From positions 1 to 64,000 of the forward strand of contig CALJUX010000012.1 in the NCBI GenBank assembly GCA_937978655.1: a stretch of DNA of 64,000 nucleotides, read 5' to 3'. The DNA is from an uncultured Chromatiaceae bacterium. GTDB lineage: Bacteria > Pseudomonadota > Gammaproteobacteria > Enterobacterales > Alteromonadaceae. This document shows positions 17,018-25,710 of this stretch, piece by piece. The number at the start of each line of letters is the position of its first letter. Positions within the stretch are counted from its first letter, which is position 1. Position numbers and translations under genes: made by a program. The notes below the pieces were generated by a model. It had not been told where the DNA came from. It searched no databases and worked only from the letters and a program-made list of their open reading frames with translations.

Positions 17018-19090
17018 ATGATCAGACTTTCTCCTGCGCAATTGACGGAAGTGCCTTTGTCCCGACTGGCTTTGTTGTTGTATTCCTTGCTGATTTATCT
17101 GCTGCGTCCGCTGTTGTTGCTGCTGTTTGTCTGGCGCAGCCGCGCCGATGCCGCCTATCGGCAACGGTTTATCGAGCGTTTTGCCCTGCAGCCAATCCCG
17201 GCGCGGTACCAGGGCGGCCTGCTGGTGCATGCGGTGTCGATGGGTGAAGTCGTGGCGGCTATTCCGTTGATCGAAGCTTTGCTGCGCGATTATCCGGCCT
17301 TACCTTTAACCGTCACCTGCACCACACCCACCGGCTCGGCACGCATTCGTCAGCATTTTGCCGGTCAGATTTCCCAAGGCAGGGTTTATCACTGTTATCT
17401 GCCGTTTGATACGCCGGGCGCTAACCGGCGGTTGCTGCAGAAGCTGGCGCCACAGCTGGTGTTGTTGCTGGAAACCGAACTGTGGCCAAACTTGTTGCAT
17501 GCGGCCAGGGCGCATCAGGTGCCGGTGTTATTGGTCAATGCCCGTTTGTCGCGGCGTTCAGCGCGTGGTTACCGGCGTTTTGGCTGGTTAGTCAAACCGA
17601 TGTTGCAGCAATTGAGCGCGATTCTGGCGCAGGATAACGCCACAGCCCGGCGTTTTAATGTGCTGGCCGGCCGGGATAAAGCCGCGCCGCTGGCGGTCCG
17701 GGCCGGTAATCTGAAATATGATATGCGAATTGCGCCGGATTTAGCGGCAAGAGCCTCGGCACTTCGCGCCGACTGGGGCGCGCGGCCTGTGCTGGTCGCC
17801 GGCAGTACCCACGCCGGCGAAGATGAAATTATGCTGGATGCTTTGGCTCAAATTCGACAGCAACAACCGGACCTGCTGTTGATTCTGGTGCCGCGTCATC
17901 CGGACCGGTTTGACACTGTTGCCCGGTTGCTTGAAAGCCGGGGATTGAACTATGTGCGGCGCAGCCGGGATACGGCCGTCTCCGCGGATACTGCCGTGCT
18001 GCTGGGTGACAGCATGGGCGAACTGATGCTGTGGTATCAGACGGCTGATTTAGTCTTTATCGGTGGTTCATTGATCCCGCGTGGCGGCCACAATCCGCTC
18101 GAAGCCATGTGTCTGTCTAAACCGGTGTTATCCGGGCCGCAGGTATTTAATTTTGCGCTGGCTTATCAATTACTGGAACAGCAGGCTGCCGTGCGTTGGG
18201 TGTCAGACGCCACAACCTTGGCTGAGCAGGTACAGACGCTGCTCAGCACGCCTGCAGAGCGGCAGCGTCTGGCCGCGGCTGGATTCGCGCTATACCAGCA
18301 ACAAGGTGGCGCCACAGCGCGCATTCTGGCCAGGATCAGTGCGCAAGCGCTGGCAAAGCCAGTGGCGCTGCCCGGTGAATTGCGCTGGTGCACACCGGCC
18401 CTGGCGCCTGAGCTGCAAGATGCGCCTTTATTTGACCCGACCTGGTGGCAGGCACAGCAGGCGGTGACCGGGTATTCCAGCGGGCGCAATACGGTGTATT
18501 TTGTCCGCGCACCGGGGACCGAAACTGACTGGGTGCTGCGGCATTATTATCGCGGCGGGCTGATTGGCAAGCTGAACAAGGATTGGTTTGCCCCTGTGCC
18601 CGTGGCCCGCAGCCGCGCTTTGGCTGAATTTGAATTATTGTTATGGATGCGACAGGCCGGGCTGCCCGTGCCGGCGCCGGTGGCGGCACGTTATCAGCAA
18701 CGTGGCTTTGGCTACAGCGCCGATATTTTACTGGAGCGTATTCCGCAGAGTCTGGACTTGTTTCATTATCTGCAACAACAGGCATTAACGCAGGTGCAGT
18801 GGCAGCAGCTGGGCGTGTTGGTGGCGCAGTTACAGCAGGCCGGGGTTTATCACTCCGATTTAAACTGTCACAACATTCTGCTGGATGCTGCCGGGCAATT
18901 CTGGCTGATTGATTTTGATAAATGTGCCAGAAGGCCGGGCACGGATTGGTGGCCTGAACCTGTAGCGCGGTTACACCGCAGTCTGCAAAAAGAGCTGGGG
19001 CTGCGCGATGCTTTTCATTTCACCGCTGACAACTGGCAGGTATTCATCACCGGCTATCAGCAGCAGCTGGCCGAAGCAAAGATTCACTGA
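17018..19090 (+). CDS. waaA-kdkA: Kdo transferase (WaaA) fused to Kdo kinase (KdkA)
   Basis: This 690-residue fusion has a WaaA half (about 1-440). It opens with a membrane-anchor helix (LLLYSLLIYLLRPLLLLLF) and contains HAVSMGEVVAAIPL, LLLETELWPNLL, NARLSRRSARGY, LILVPRHPDRF and GGSLIPRGGHNPLEA. The C-terminal half (about 445-690) matches Haemophilus KdkA: VTGYSSGRNTVYF, LRHYYRGGLIGKLNKD, the catalytic loop HSDLNCHNIL (Asp614) and metal-binding DFDKC (632-636). WaaA adds Kdo to lipid A precursor and KdkA phosphorylates that Kdo at O-4. The start at 17018 best places the anchor helix, but GTG 17051 or TTG 17057 are possible. It is divergent from the siderophore receptor and ends at its own terminator. 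Confidence 0.9.
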   Translation: MIRLSPAQLTEVPLSRLALLLYSLLIYLLRPLLLLLFVWRSRADAAYRQRFIERFALQPIPARYQGGLLVHAVSMGEVVAAIPLIEALLRDYPALPLTVTCTTPTGSARIRQHFAGQISQGRVYHCYLPFDTPGANRRLLQKLAPQLVLLLETELWPNLLHAARAHQVPVLLVNARLSRRSARGYRRFGWLVKPMLQQLSAILAQDNATARRFNVLAGRDKAAPLAVRAGNLKYDMRIAPDLAARASALRADWGARPVLVAGSTHAGEDEIMLDALAQIRQQQPDLLLILVPRHPDRFDTVARLLESRGLNYVRRSRDTAVSADTAVLLGDSMGELMLWYQTADLVFIGGSLIPRGGHNPLEAMCLSKPVLSGPQVFNFALAYQLLEQQAAVRWVSDATTLAEQVQTLLSTPAERQRLAAAGFALYQQQGGATARILARISAQALAKPVALPGELRWCTPALAPELQDAPLFDPTWWQAQQAVTGYSSGRNTVYFVRAPGTETDWVLRHYYRGGLIGKLNKDWFAPVPVARSRALAEFELLLWMRQAGLPVPAPVAARYQQRGFGYSADILLERIPQSLDLFHYLQQQALTQVQWQQLGVLVAQLQQAGVYHSDLNCHNILLDAAGQFWLIDFDKCARRPGTDWWPEPVARLHRSLQKELGLRDAFHFTADNWQVFITGYQQQLAEAKIH

Positions 19091-19114
19091 TTACTGATGG
19101 GGTCAAAACCAATT

Positions 19115-19142
19115 AAAAAAGCCGCACCAGCGGCTTTTTTTC
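19115..19142. terminator. Bidirectional rho-independent terminator
   Basis: The stem GCCGC…GCGGC (19121-19134), extended by A:T pairs, has six A on one side and seven T on the other. It serves both the waaA-kdkA fusion and the convergent subtilase gene. Confidence 0.88.
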
Positions 19143-19157
19143 TTCTATATCAGATTG

Positions 19158-20927
19158 TTATTGTTGGCTGGTGCTGAGCGTCAGCCCGGTCACTGCAGCA
19201 TAACCATACAAACCTATATGGTAAGTACCAGCAGTTGGATTGGTCAAACTACAGCTTTCAGTACTACCGGTTTTGTATGGCCGGCAAGTGTAGCTGCTGA
19301 GCGTTGGCTGTGAACCCAGCCGCACATACAAGTCCACATCACCAGTACCGCCGGCGGTGCTGATAGTCAGGTTGGTGCGACCAGCCGGCACGGTCAGGGT
19401 GTAATATTTCCAGCTGCTTTTGGCCACCGCGATATTCGGCGTTGTGGTGGTTACTGGTGTGGTGCCGTCACCGTTGCCACCTGCGGCTTTAGTTACCGCT
19501 GCGGCGGCATCAACAATACCGCTGCCACAGCTGGTGCAGGTGGCAGGGAAGCTGCGGGTGGTGGTTTTCAGAATAGACTCCACTTCATCCGGCGTGGCAG
19601 TTGGTTTTTTCTGCAGGATCAGCGCCGCAACGCCGGCCACATGCGGCGCCGCCATCGAGGTGCCTTGCATATAGGTGTACACGTCTGAGCCTGGCGTGGT
19701 GGTACCACTGTTGTGGGTCGACAACACGCCGTTGCTGTCATTGGCTGAGCTTTGTGCGCCACCCGGTGCCGCCACATCAACCGAAGTGCCGTAGTTGGAG
19801 TAATAAGCACGGCCACCGTTGCGGTTGGTGGCGGCGACATTCACCACACCGGCACAGTTGCCCGGATTGTAGTTGTTGGCGTTGTCATTGTCGTTGCCGG
19901 CCGCAATGACCACCACGGTGCCGCGTGAGCGCGCCGAATTGATCGCCGCCTGCGTGGTTGAATCACAAGTGCCGGCGCCGCCCAGACTCATATTAATCAC
20001 TTTGGCCGGATTGGCGTTGGCCGGTACGCCGGCGACAGTGCCGCCGGATGCCCAGATAATACCGTCGGCAATGTCAGAGGTGTAACCGCCACATTTGCCC
20101 AGCACCCGCACCGGCACTACTTTGGCTTTATAAGCCACTCCGGCCACGCCGCTGTTGTTGTTGGTCAGCGCTGCGACCGTGCCTGCGACGTGAGTACCGT
20201 GCCAGCTGGAGTCCTGAGCTTGCGCCGGCTGGCCATCACCACAGGCGCCCGCCGCCACCCAGTCGCCCGGATCTCTGGCATCGTTGTCGCGGCCCGAGCC
20301 GTCGTTGCCGATAAAGGTGTCAGAAATCATGTCATACCCCGGCAGGATATTGGCATTGAGGTCGGCATGCGGGCGGTAACCGGTATCCAGCACCGCCACA
20401 ACCACACCGCTGCCGTCGGCGTTGTCCCAGGCGGCCGGCGCACGTAAGCCGCCGGTAGTTTCATAGTAGTGCCATTGGTTGTTGTATTGCGTGTCATTCG
20501 GCGTCGCCATGATTTGCAACAAGCGGTCTTCTTCGACTTCACCAACACTTGGGTCGTTTTTCAGCGCTTTGATCATGTCGGCTTTTTCTTTGGCATTGAG
20601 CCGGCGTTCGGCGCGGACAATATGGCGGCCGTTCACCGCACTGGCGCGGACATAATCCAGCTCAGCGCCAGCCAGCACGGCTAAGGTTTGCTCAACATGC
20701 TGTTGCACATTGATTTGGTCATCGATGAAACTTTGCGTGGTCACATCAGCGCCAGACAGCATGTCGCCGCTGGCGTTACCGCTCTGTTTGTAGGTCAGAA
20801 TAAACTGGGTGTTGGCTTCCGTGGCTGCTTTGCTATCCGCCAGGCTGACTTCCTGTGCGCTGACTGGGGCCAGCATCAATGCTGTGAGGGTTCCAAGGGC
20901 GATTTTATGTAATTTGAATTGTTGCAT
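19158..20927 (-). CDS. Secreted subtilisin-family (S8) serine protease with PPC domain
   Basis: This 589-residue preproprotease has a signal peptide (about 1-24) and an inhibitor-like propeptide (about 38-140). The S8 catalytic domain (about 150-480) has Asp181 in AVLDTGY, His243 in SSWHGTHVAGT and Ser424 in GTSMAAPHVAG; the oxyanion Asn lies in IAAGNDND. A Thr-rich linker (about 485-497) leads to a C-terminal pre-peptidase PPC domain (about 500-589), usually trimmed on maturation or used for substrate binding. Several Cys residues suggest disulfides. It should be an extracellular protein-degrading enzyme. The gene stands alone, with a 461-base upstream space and a strong terminator. Confidence 0.92.
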   Translation of the reverse strand: MQQFKLHKIALGTLTALMLAPVSAQEVSLADSKAATEANTQFILTYKQSGNASGDMLSGADVTTQSFIDDQINVQQHVEQTLAVLAGAELDYVRASAVNGRHIVRAERRLNAKEKADMIKALKNDPSVGEVEEDRLLQIMATPNDTQYNNQWHYYETTGGLRAPAAWDNADGSGVVVAVLDTGYRPHADLNANILPGYDMISDTFIGNDGSGRDNDARDPGDWVAAGACGDGQPAQAQDSSWHGTHVAGTVAALTNNNSGVAGVAYKAKVVPVRVLGKCGGYTSDIADGIIWASGGTVAGVPANANPAKVINMSLGGAGTCDSTTQAAINSARSRGTVVVIAAGNDNDNANNYNPGNCAGVVNVAATNRNGGRAYYSNYGTSVDVAAPGGAQSSANDSNGVLSTHNSGTTTPGSDVYTYMQGTSMAAPHVAGVAALILQKKPTATPDEVESILKTTTRSFPATCTSCGSGIVDAAAAVTKAAGGNGDGTTPVTTTTPNIAVAKSSWKYYTLTVPAGRTNLTISTAGGTGDVDLYVRLGSQPTLSSYTCRPYKTGSTESCSLTNPTAGTYHIGLYGYAAVTGLTLSTSQQ

Positions 20928-21388
20928 TGTAAGTTCTCAATAACGGCTTGTTGTGATTGCCTGGACAGTACCCGCTGTAATTGTTGTCACTGCGACGGAT
21001 GTGCAGCGCTGTGTGCGGGCAGCGCAATAATTCATCAATGCCATACTGCTGTAAAGGTAACTAAATTAACATTTGGTTATATAAATGGGACTGCTGATCT
21101 ATTTAATTGCACCAAAACGGTGCGGCAATGAGGCAAAAACTGCCTGCGAGCCGGCTTCGCTGCTGTGATTTATTACAAATGGTTACAGCTGTAAATTTAT
21201 AGCTATCAGTAATAAGCTAGAGTTAAAAGGTATAAAAAACCTCAGAAATTCCGTTTTTTTGTCATGTAGTGCTGGGTTCCGCCAGGCAGATGTTTGCCTT
21301 TCGCGGCGATCCGCCGGACAATAGCGGGTTTTCGGCGTACGCCCCCTGCGTTTGCGTTGAATCCTGAACGAAGAGGTGAAATATCCAG
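20928..21388. other. Intergenic space between divergent genes
   Basis: This stretch of 461 bases separates the subtilase (minus) from the flavoprotein gene (plus). The centre is AT-rich (about 21055-21100 and 21160-21240), and a GGCGTACGCC palindrome lies near 21335. No convincing gene, operator or structured RNA was seen. The promoters of both neighbours should lie here. Confidence 0.6.
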
Positions 21389-22570
21389 ATGCAACAGTGG
21401 GATGTCATTGTGATTGGCGCAGGTGCTGCCGGTTTGTTTTGTGCGATTGAAGCCGGTAAACGCGGCCGGCGTGTGCTGGTGCTGGATAACGGCAAAAAAA
21501 TTGGCCGGAAAATTCTGATGTCCGGTGGTGGGCGTTGTAATTTTACTAACATCTACGCCAGCCACCAGAATTACCTGTCGCAAAACCCGCATTTCTGTAA
21601 GTCGGCGCTCAGCCGTTATACCCAATGGGATTTCATCAGTCTGGTGCAGCAATACCAGATCCCATATCACGAAAAAACTTTAGGCCAGCTGTTCTGTGAT
21701 GACAGCGCCAAGGATATTGTTGAGCTGCTCAGCAGCGAATGCCGCAAGGCCGGCGTGCAGATTGCACTGCAGCAGCAGATAAGCGCGGTGACTTTTGCCG
21801 ATGGCCAGTATCAGCTGGTGACGCCAGAACTGACGCGGACTTGCCAGAGTCTGGTGGTGGCCTGTGGTGGCCTCAGCCTGCCAAATTTAGGCGCCACCGC
21901 CTTTGGTTATCAGCTGGCGGAGCAGTTTGGCCTGAAGTTATTGCCAGTGCGCGCCGCACTGGTGCCACTGACCTGGCAACCGGCCGACAAAGCGGTGTTT
22001 GAAGAGATCAGCGGGGTGTCACTGCCGGTCACCGCCGCAGCCAACGACGTGCTGTTTCCGGAAGATATGTTGTTTACCCATCGCGGCCTCAGTGGCCCGG
22101 CTATTCTGCAAATCTCCTCGTTCTGGCAGCCGGGTGATGATTTGTTGATCAACTTACTACCGCAGCTCGATGTCGCCGAATTCTTACGCGAACAACAGCA
22201 AAAACATCCGGAGCAGGAGCTGAAAACGGCTCTGGGCAAAGTGCTGCCCAAACGTTTGGTCGAGAAGCTGATAGAAATCAAAGTGATCCACAACCAGCCA
22301 CTGAAAGCGCTGCACGCCAAATCGATCACGCAGATTAGTCAGGCGCTGCAGCATTATGTGTTTAAACCCAACGGTACTGAAGGCTATCGCACCGCCGAAG
22401 TGACCCTGGGCGGTGTTGATACCAACGAATTGTCGTCCAAAACCATGGAAGCCAAAAAGCAGCCGGGTTTGTATTTTGTCGGCGAAGTGATGGATGTCAC
22501 CGGCTGGCTCGGCGGTTACAACTTCCAGTGGGCCTGGAGCTCAGGCTGGGTTGCCGGGCAGTATTGCTGA
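21389..22570 (+). CDS. HI0933/YhiN-family FAD-dependent oxidoreductase
   Basis: This 393-residue cytoplasmic flavoprotein of the BaiN/HI0933/YhiN family has an N-terminal FAD-binding motif, VIGAGAAGLFCAIEAGKRG. It is followed by the family signature GRKILMSGGGRCNFTN, a central HGLSGPA-like segment (THRGLSGPAIL) and the C-terminal FAD contact TGWLGGYNFQWAWSSG. The biochemical role is not settled for most members, though a bile-acid or aminoacetone link has been proposed for some. The next gene begins inside its stop codon (TGATG). Confidence 0.9.
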   Translation: MQQWDVIVIGAGAAGLFCAIEAGKRGRRVLVLDNGKKIGRKILMSGGGRCNFTNIYASHQNYLSQNPHFCKSALSRYTQWDFISLVQQYQIPYHEKTLGQLFCDDSAKDIVELLSSECRKAGVQIALQQQISAVTFADGQYQLVTPELTRTCQSLVVACGGLSLPNLGATAFGYQLAEQFGLKLLPVRAALVPLTWQPADKAVFEEISGVSLPVTAAANDVLFPEDMLFTHRGLSGPAILQISSFWQPGDDLLINLLPQLDVAEFLREQQQKHPEQELKTALGKVLPKRLVEKLIEIKVIHNQPLKALHAKSITQISQALQHYVFKPNGTEGYRTAEVTLGGVDTNELSSKTMEAKKQPGLYFVGEVMDVTGWLGGYNFQWAWSSGWVAGQYC

Positions 22571-22950
22571 TGGCCAGCGTCAAACCCGGCCCGGACTGGC
22601 TGAGCCGTAAACTGTCGGCGCGCTGCCAGCAGCAGGAACAAAAGCTGCGTGACACGCTGCAGTTATTGTGGCCGCAGTGGCAGCAACATGGTTGCTGCGG
22701 GTTGGCATATCAGCTGCAGTTTGAGCATTTTCCGCAAAGCCTGCTGATTTATGTGCTGGCACCAGCGGCGCAGCGGGAGCTGTTGCTGACGTTGTTGCCG
22801 GACTGGCAGCTGCAGCTGCAACAAGCGTTATTCAAAAAAGGCATTGTGCTGAAACCACCGCTGCGTCACATCAGCATCTGCAGCGAATTTCCTCAGCTGG
22901 ACCATCGATGTTTCTGTGTGTTCAGCGACAGCCGGACTGCTTCGTGTTAA
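22570..22950 (+). CDS. Small protein of unknown function coupled to the flavoprotein gene
   Basis: I do not recognise this 126-residue protein. Its ATG overlaps the flavoprotein stop by one base, which is the reason for choosing this start over one 42 bases upstream. It begins with a Gln/Arg-rich helix (LSRKLSARCQQQEQKLRDTL). A beta-strand region (QLQFEHFPQSLLIYVLAP) and a helix rich in Leu and Gln follow. The layout loosely recalls DUF721/DciA-like proteins but no motif confirms this. Its stop overlaps the stop of the facing SDR gene within TTAA. Confidence 0.6.
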   Translation: MASVKPGPDWLSRKLSARCQQQEQKLRDTLQLLWPQWQQHGCCGLAYQLQFEHFPQSLLIYVLAPAAQRELLLTLLPDWQLQLQQALFKKGIVLKPPLRHISICSEFPQLDHRCFCVFSDSRTASC

Positions 22951-23699
22951 TAGGGCAGCACTGTGCCATCCCAATGCAGCAACGCGCCGTTTTGAGCCGG
23001 GGTTAAATCAGCGACCGTTGCAGCCAGTCGCTGAGCTGTCGCCGCAGGGCTTTGCAACTGGCCGGCCGGCAGATGACGCTGAAAGGGTTTGGACATCCCG
23101 GTGTCTGTGGTACCCGGATGTAACGCAACTAAAACGGCCTGCGGCAGCTGACGTTTCAGTTCAATGGCGGTGCCGCGTATCAGCATATTCAGTGCGGTTT
23201 TACTGGCGCGATAACTGTGCCAGCCACCGCTTTGGTTGTCACCGATACTGCCGACTTTCGCAGACAACCAGCATAATTTCACTTGTGGTGATCTGGTCAG
23301 CCAAGGCCAGATCGCTTGCAGCCACAAAGACGGCAAAATTGTATTCACTTCAAAGGCCTGGCGTAAGTTGGCGGCGCTGAGATGACGCAGGCTTTTCTCT
23401 GGTTGTAGCTCTGCCTGATGCAGCAGCCCGAGACAACAAAACACCAGGTCCACCGGCTGGCTGAACACTACGCCCAGCGCGTCTTGCAGCTGCGCGGAAC
23501 TTTGCTCCAGCTGGTCGGGCTGATACAGATACTGGTGCAGACCCGGTTGTGATCCCTGTTGCGTCACAGGGGCCGCTATGGCAGGTTCAACCGCCAGTGC
23601 AGCACGGCTAAATACCGACACTGTTTCGCCGCGACTCAGATAATGCGTGGTTAGTGCCGCGCCAATCCCGCTATTTCCACCCAAAATAACCACATGCAT
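22947..23699 (-). CDS. Short-chain dehydrogenase/reductase
   Basis: This 250-residue single-domain NAD(P)-dependent oxidoreductase has a dinucleotide-binding loop (GGNSGIGAAL, 8-17). A catalytic YRASK motif lies near 175 after a conserved Ser in WLSAKVGSIGD, and a PGTTDTGMSKPF loop follows. The arrangement resembles the C-factor/CsgA-like group of SDRs that end with a short substrate loop; the substrate is unknown. It is transcribed alone and converges on the flavoprotein pair. Confidence 0.85.
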   Translation of the reverse strand: MHVVILGGNSGIGAALTTHYLSRGETVSVFSRAALAVEPAIAAPVTQQGSQPGLHQYLYQPDQLEQSSAQLQDALGVVFSQPVDLVFCCLGLLHQAELQPEKSLRHLSAANLRQAFEVNTILPSLWLQAIWPWLTRSPQVKLCWLSAKVGSIGDNQSGGWHSYRASKTALNMLIRGTAIELKRQLPQAVLVALHPGTTDTGMSKPFQRHLPAGQLQSPAATAQRLAATVADLTPAQNGALLHWDGTVLPY

Positions 23700-24034
23700 C
23701 TGCAGACTCCTGTTGTTGCCTGCTTACAGGTACGCTGCAGCGCCTGCTCCGATCAGCGGTTTGGTGTCATGCTGCAGCTGACCGTCACCCAGGCGAAAAA
23801 AAATTCCACCGGATGCGACGGAAACACAACCACGGGCAGATAGCGGCAGATCGGAATAAAACTGAACTTTGTCAGCAGTATAGGGGAACCGTTGTCTGGC
23901 GGAGACTGAGTCCAGATGCAGAGTCTGTAAAGCTGGCGTGGCGCGACCTGCAGCGAAACTATGTGCTGCGCTTGGCGAATCGGCAGCCTTGACTATAGTA
24001 AAAAGGTTCAGGCAAACACCGCAGGAGGGATGCT
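23700..24034. other. Intergenic space between divergent genes
   Basis: There are 335 bases between the SDR (minus) and the antitoxin-like gene (plus). A TTGACT near 23990 could be part of a promoter for the latter. No further gene or structured element was convincing. Confidence 0.5.
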
Positions 24035-24274
24035 ATGGCAACAATCTCGGAAAATGCATATCGGATGATTCGTTCACACGCGATTGATCCAGTTGAAGCA
24101 GAACAATTTTATCAGCAAGGTCTGGCGTATTTTGGCTCCGACGCATTGTTTGCGCAGTGGCTGACGAATGCCAACGCCTACACCATGGGGCAGGCGCCGA
24201 TTAACGCGTTATCAGCGGAAAACGGCATTGCCTATCTGAGTAGTCTGATGCAGCGGATGCAGGACGAATACTGA
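24035..24274 (+). CDS. Stand-alone Xre/MbcA/ParS-type toxin-binding domain protein
   Basis: The 79-residue protein is almost entirely one domain. From about residue 27 it reads GLAYFGSDALFAQWL, then GQAPINAL and ENGIAYLSSLMQRM. This follows the FG…A..WL / G..P…L / G….L order of the C-terminal toxin-binding domain of MbcA/ParS/Xre antitoxins (DUF2384-like). The DNA-binding helices normally before it are missing, and no RES-domain toxin gene is adjacent. A strong GGAGGG ribosome site precedes the ATG, and a terminator follows, so it appears to be expressed. Function is unknown; it may be a domesticated antitoxin fragment or a regulator of a distant toxin. Confidence 0.6.
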   Translation: MATISENAYRMIRSHAIDPVEAEQFYQQGLAYFGSDALFAQWLTNANAYTMGQAPINALSAENGIAYLSSLMQRMQDEY

Positions 24275-24283
24275 CGCAACAAC

Positions 24284-24311
24284 AATAAAGGCGGCCGAAG
24301 CCGCCTTTATT
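24284..24311. terminator. Rho-independent terminator
   Basis: A 12-bp stem (AATAAAGGCGGC with its complement) around a CGAA tetraloop lies nine bases after the small plus-strand gene. It could also end minus-strand transcripts coming from the CBS gene. Confidence 0.85.
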
Positions 24312-24370
24312 GTCCCAACCAGTCCGGCCCTGACAGCCGGTTCCCAACCTGATGAGTGTAACCCGACGCC

Positions 24371-24934
24371 TTATGCGTACAAGCGATCGAAGATATTCAG
24401 GAACGTTGGGTGCCGTTCAATTTCCAGTGGTGGTAAGTGTAGCCGGCTGGCGATATCCCGGGCGCTGATCACACCACGGATCTGGTGATTTTCCAGATCA
24501 ATCACCACACAAAATGCTTCGCCATTGTGCTGCAGAGTGTTCAGCACATCACCGACAGTACAGAACTGAATTTGCTGATATGACAGCGCAATCAGATTTT
24601 CCCGTGGCCGCATCAGATCCACCACCTGCAATTCACTGGCTTTCAGATCTTTACTGACATGCTGCATGATGTTCTGGTTTGACAGTTGCTCAGCACTGAC
24701 CAGACCAATCATTTCACGGTTGGCATCAACCACCAGTTTAAATGAGCAATGCTCATGTTTCAGAATATCTAACGCTTCCAGTGCATTGGTTTCTGCGTCC
24801 AGAATTGCCGGTGCGCTGTGGCGGAAGTCATTGAAAATCTGCAGCGCCGGTGATTTTAAGGTGGTGTCAGCGAATTCGGTTGGTTGAATCAAATGATCAA
24901 TATGATCAACGGTATAAACGTTTAACTTTCTCAT
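24371..24934 (-). CDS. CBS-domain protein
   Basis: This 187-residue cytoplasmic protein consists of a CBS pair, about residues 38-100 and 110-172. Motifs include SAPAILDAETNALEALDILKHE, FKLVVDANREMIGLVSAEQL and AFCVVIDLENHQIRGVISARDIA. CBS pairs bind adenine nucleotides and act as regulatory modules. No catalytic domain is attached, so it is probably a stand-alone energy-state sensor; its target is unknown. Confidence 0.85.
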   Translation of the reverse strand: MRKLNVYTVDHIDHLIQPTEFADTTLKSPALQIFNDFRHSAPAILDAETNALEALDILKHEHCSFKLVVDANREMIGLVSAEQLSNQNIMQHVSKDLKASELQVVDLMRPRENLIALSYQQIQFCTVGDVLNTLQHNGEAFCVVIDLENHQIRGVISARDIASRLHLPPLEIERHPTFLNIFDRLYA

Positions 24935-25021
24935 ATATGCCTCGCAGGGACCCGCAGTGGCAGGCCCAATCTAATCTGGAATTAACAATGCATTGCTGTT
25001 TTCACAGCGGACAAAAACAGA

Positions 25022-25345
25022 TCAGGCGAAAGCAGGTGGTGCGCGCGGGGAGGTGGTGAATAAATCGGCTCGTTCTGGCAGCTGTTCCGCGGCGTAATCA
25101 GTGCAGCTGATGGCATGCAGGGCTGCGGCAACAGTGGTTGTCTGCAGCAATACCGGGTGTTTGGTTTCAGGATCTTTTGGCGCTTCAGCATCAGCAATCT
25201 TGGTAGTTTGCTGGCTGATGAGAGACTGACTATGGCTGAACTGCGCTTCCGTATTATCTGCCCACGCCTGTGATGCAGACCGGGTTTCCCCCGCCAACAG
25301 GACGCTCAGATAAAGGATAGCGAAAAACACATTCAGCAGACGCAT
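25022..25345 (-). CDS. Small putative secreted protein of unknown function
   Basis: This is a 107-residue open frame with a convincing signal peptide (MRLLNVFFAILYLSVLLAG, cleavage near residues 24-29). The mature region is polar, with a single Cys (AISCTDYA). No family is recognised and the ribosome site is weak. The signal peptide is the main reason to keep it. Confidence 0.5.
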   Translation of the reverse strand: MRLLNVFFAILYLSVLLAGETRSASQAWADNTEAQFSHSQSLISQQTTKIADAEAPKDPETKHPVLLQTTTVAAALHAISCTDYAAEQLPERADLFTTSPRAPPAFA

Positions 25346-25535
25346 AGGAATTTAATCTCTGACAGGCTCAACAGCAGAGCCTTACAGCGACTATAGCAGC
25401 GGCTGTTTTGAAAAGACAATAAAAAAAATTGCCCAGTCTGACTGCAAAAGTCAATCAGACTGAGTGGGTAAACCCTGATCCAGGTCAATAATCCGCGAGG
25501 TTTTACGGCGCGAAGTTGCCGGGAAATGCGCGCTT

Positions 25536-25709
25536 TTACAGCAGTTTTATGCCGAATTTCAATAAGCTGGCGATAGCAAATATCGCCAGCAATCCGCCCA
25601 GATACAGCAGGAAAAACCAGTGATTTCCCGGACGTTGTAACCGCTGCCATTTGCGACGAATGGCAGTTTTGAGCGAAAAAATTTCAGCTGTACCGGCTGG
25701 TTTTGTCAT
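25536..25709 (-). CDS. DUF2474-like small subunit of the bd oxidase
   Basis: This 57-residue protein has one membrane helix near the C-terminus (WFFLLYLGGLLAIFAIASLL) after a basic N-terminal part. The W-x-x-L-Y-x-x-G-x-L-A pattern fits DUF2474, a family of tiny proteins encoded after CioB/CydB genes. These are thought to be accessory subunits like CydX. Its ATG lies one base after the cydB stop (TGACATG), so translation should be coupled to cydB. An upstream ATG at 25724 is less likely. Confidence 0.72.
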   Translation of the reverse strand: MTKPAGTAEIFSLKTAIRRKWQRLQRPGNHWFFLLYLGGLLAIFAIASLLKFGIKLL

Positions 25710-25710
25710 G

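Noticed and set aside
21242..21670. 142-codon minus-strand frame in and before the flavoprotein gene
   Set aside because: It overlaps the FAD-binding coding region in antisense. There is no ribosome site or recognisable family.
25333..25650. 105-codon minus-strand frame between the DUF2474-like gene and the small secreted protein
   Set aside because: It mostly overlaps the DUF2474-like gene in another frame and has no signal peptide, ribosome site or motif.
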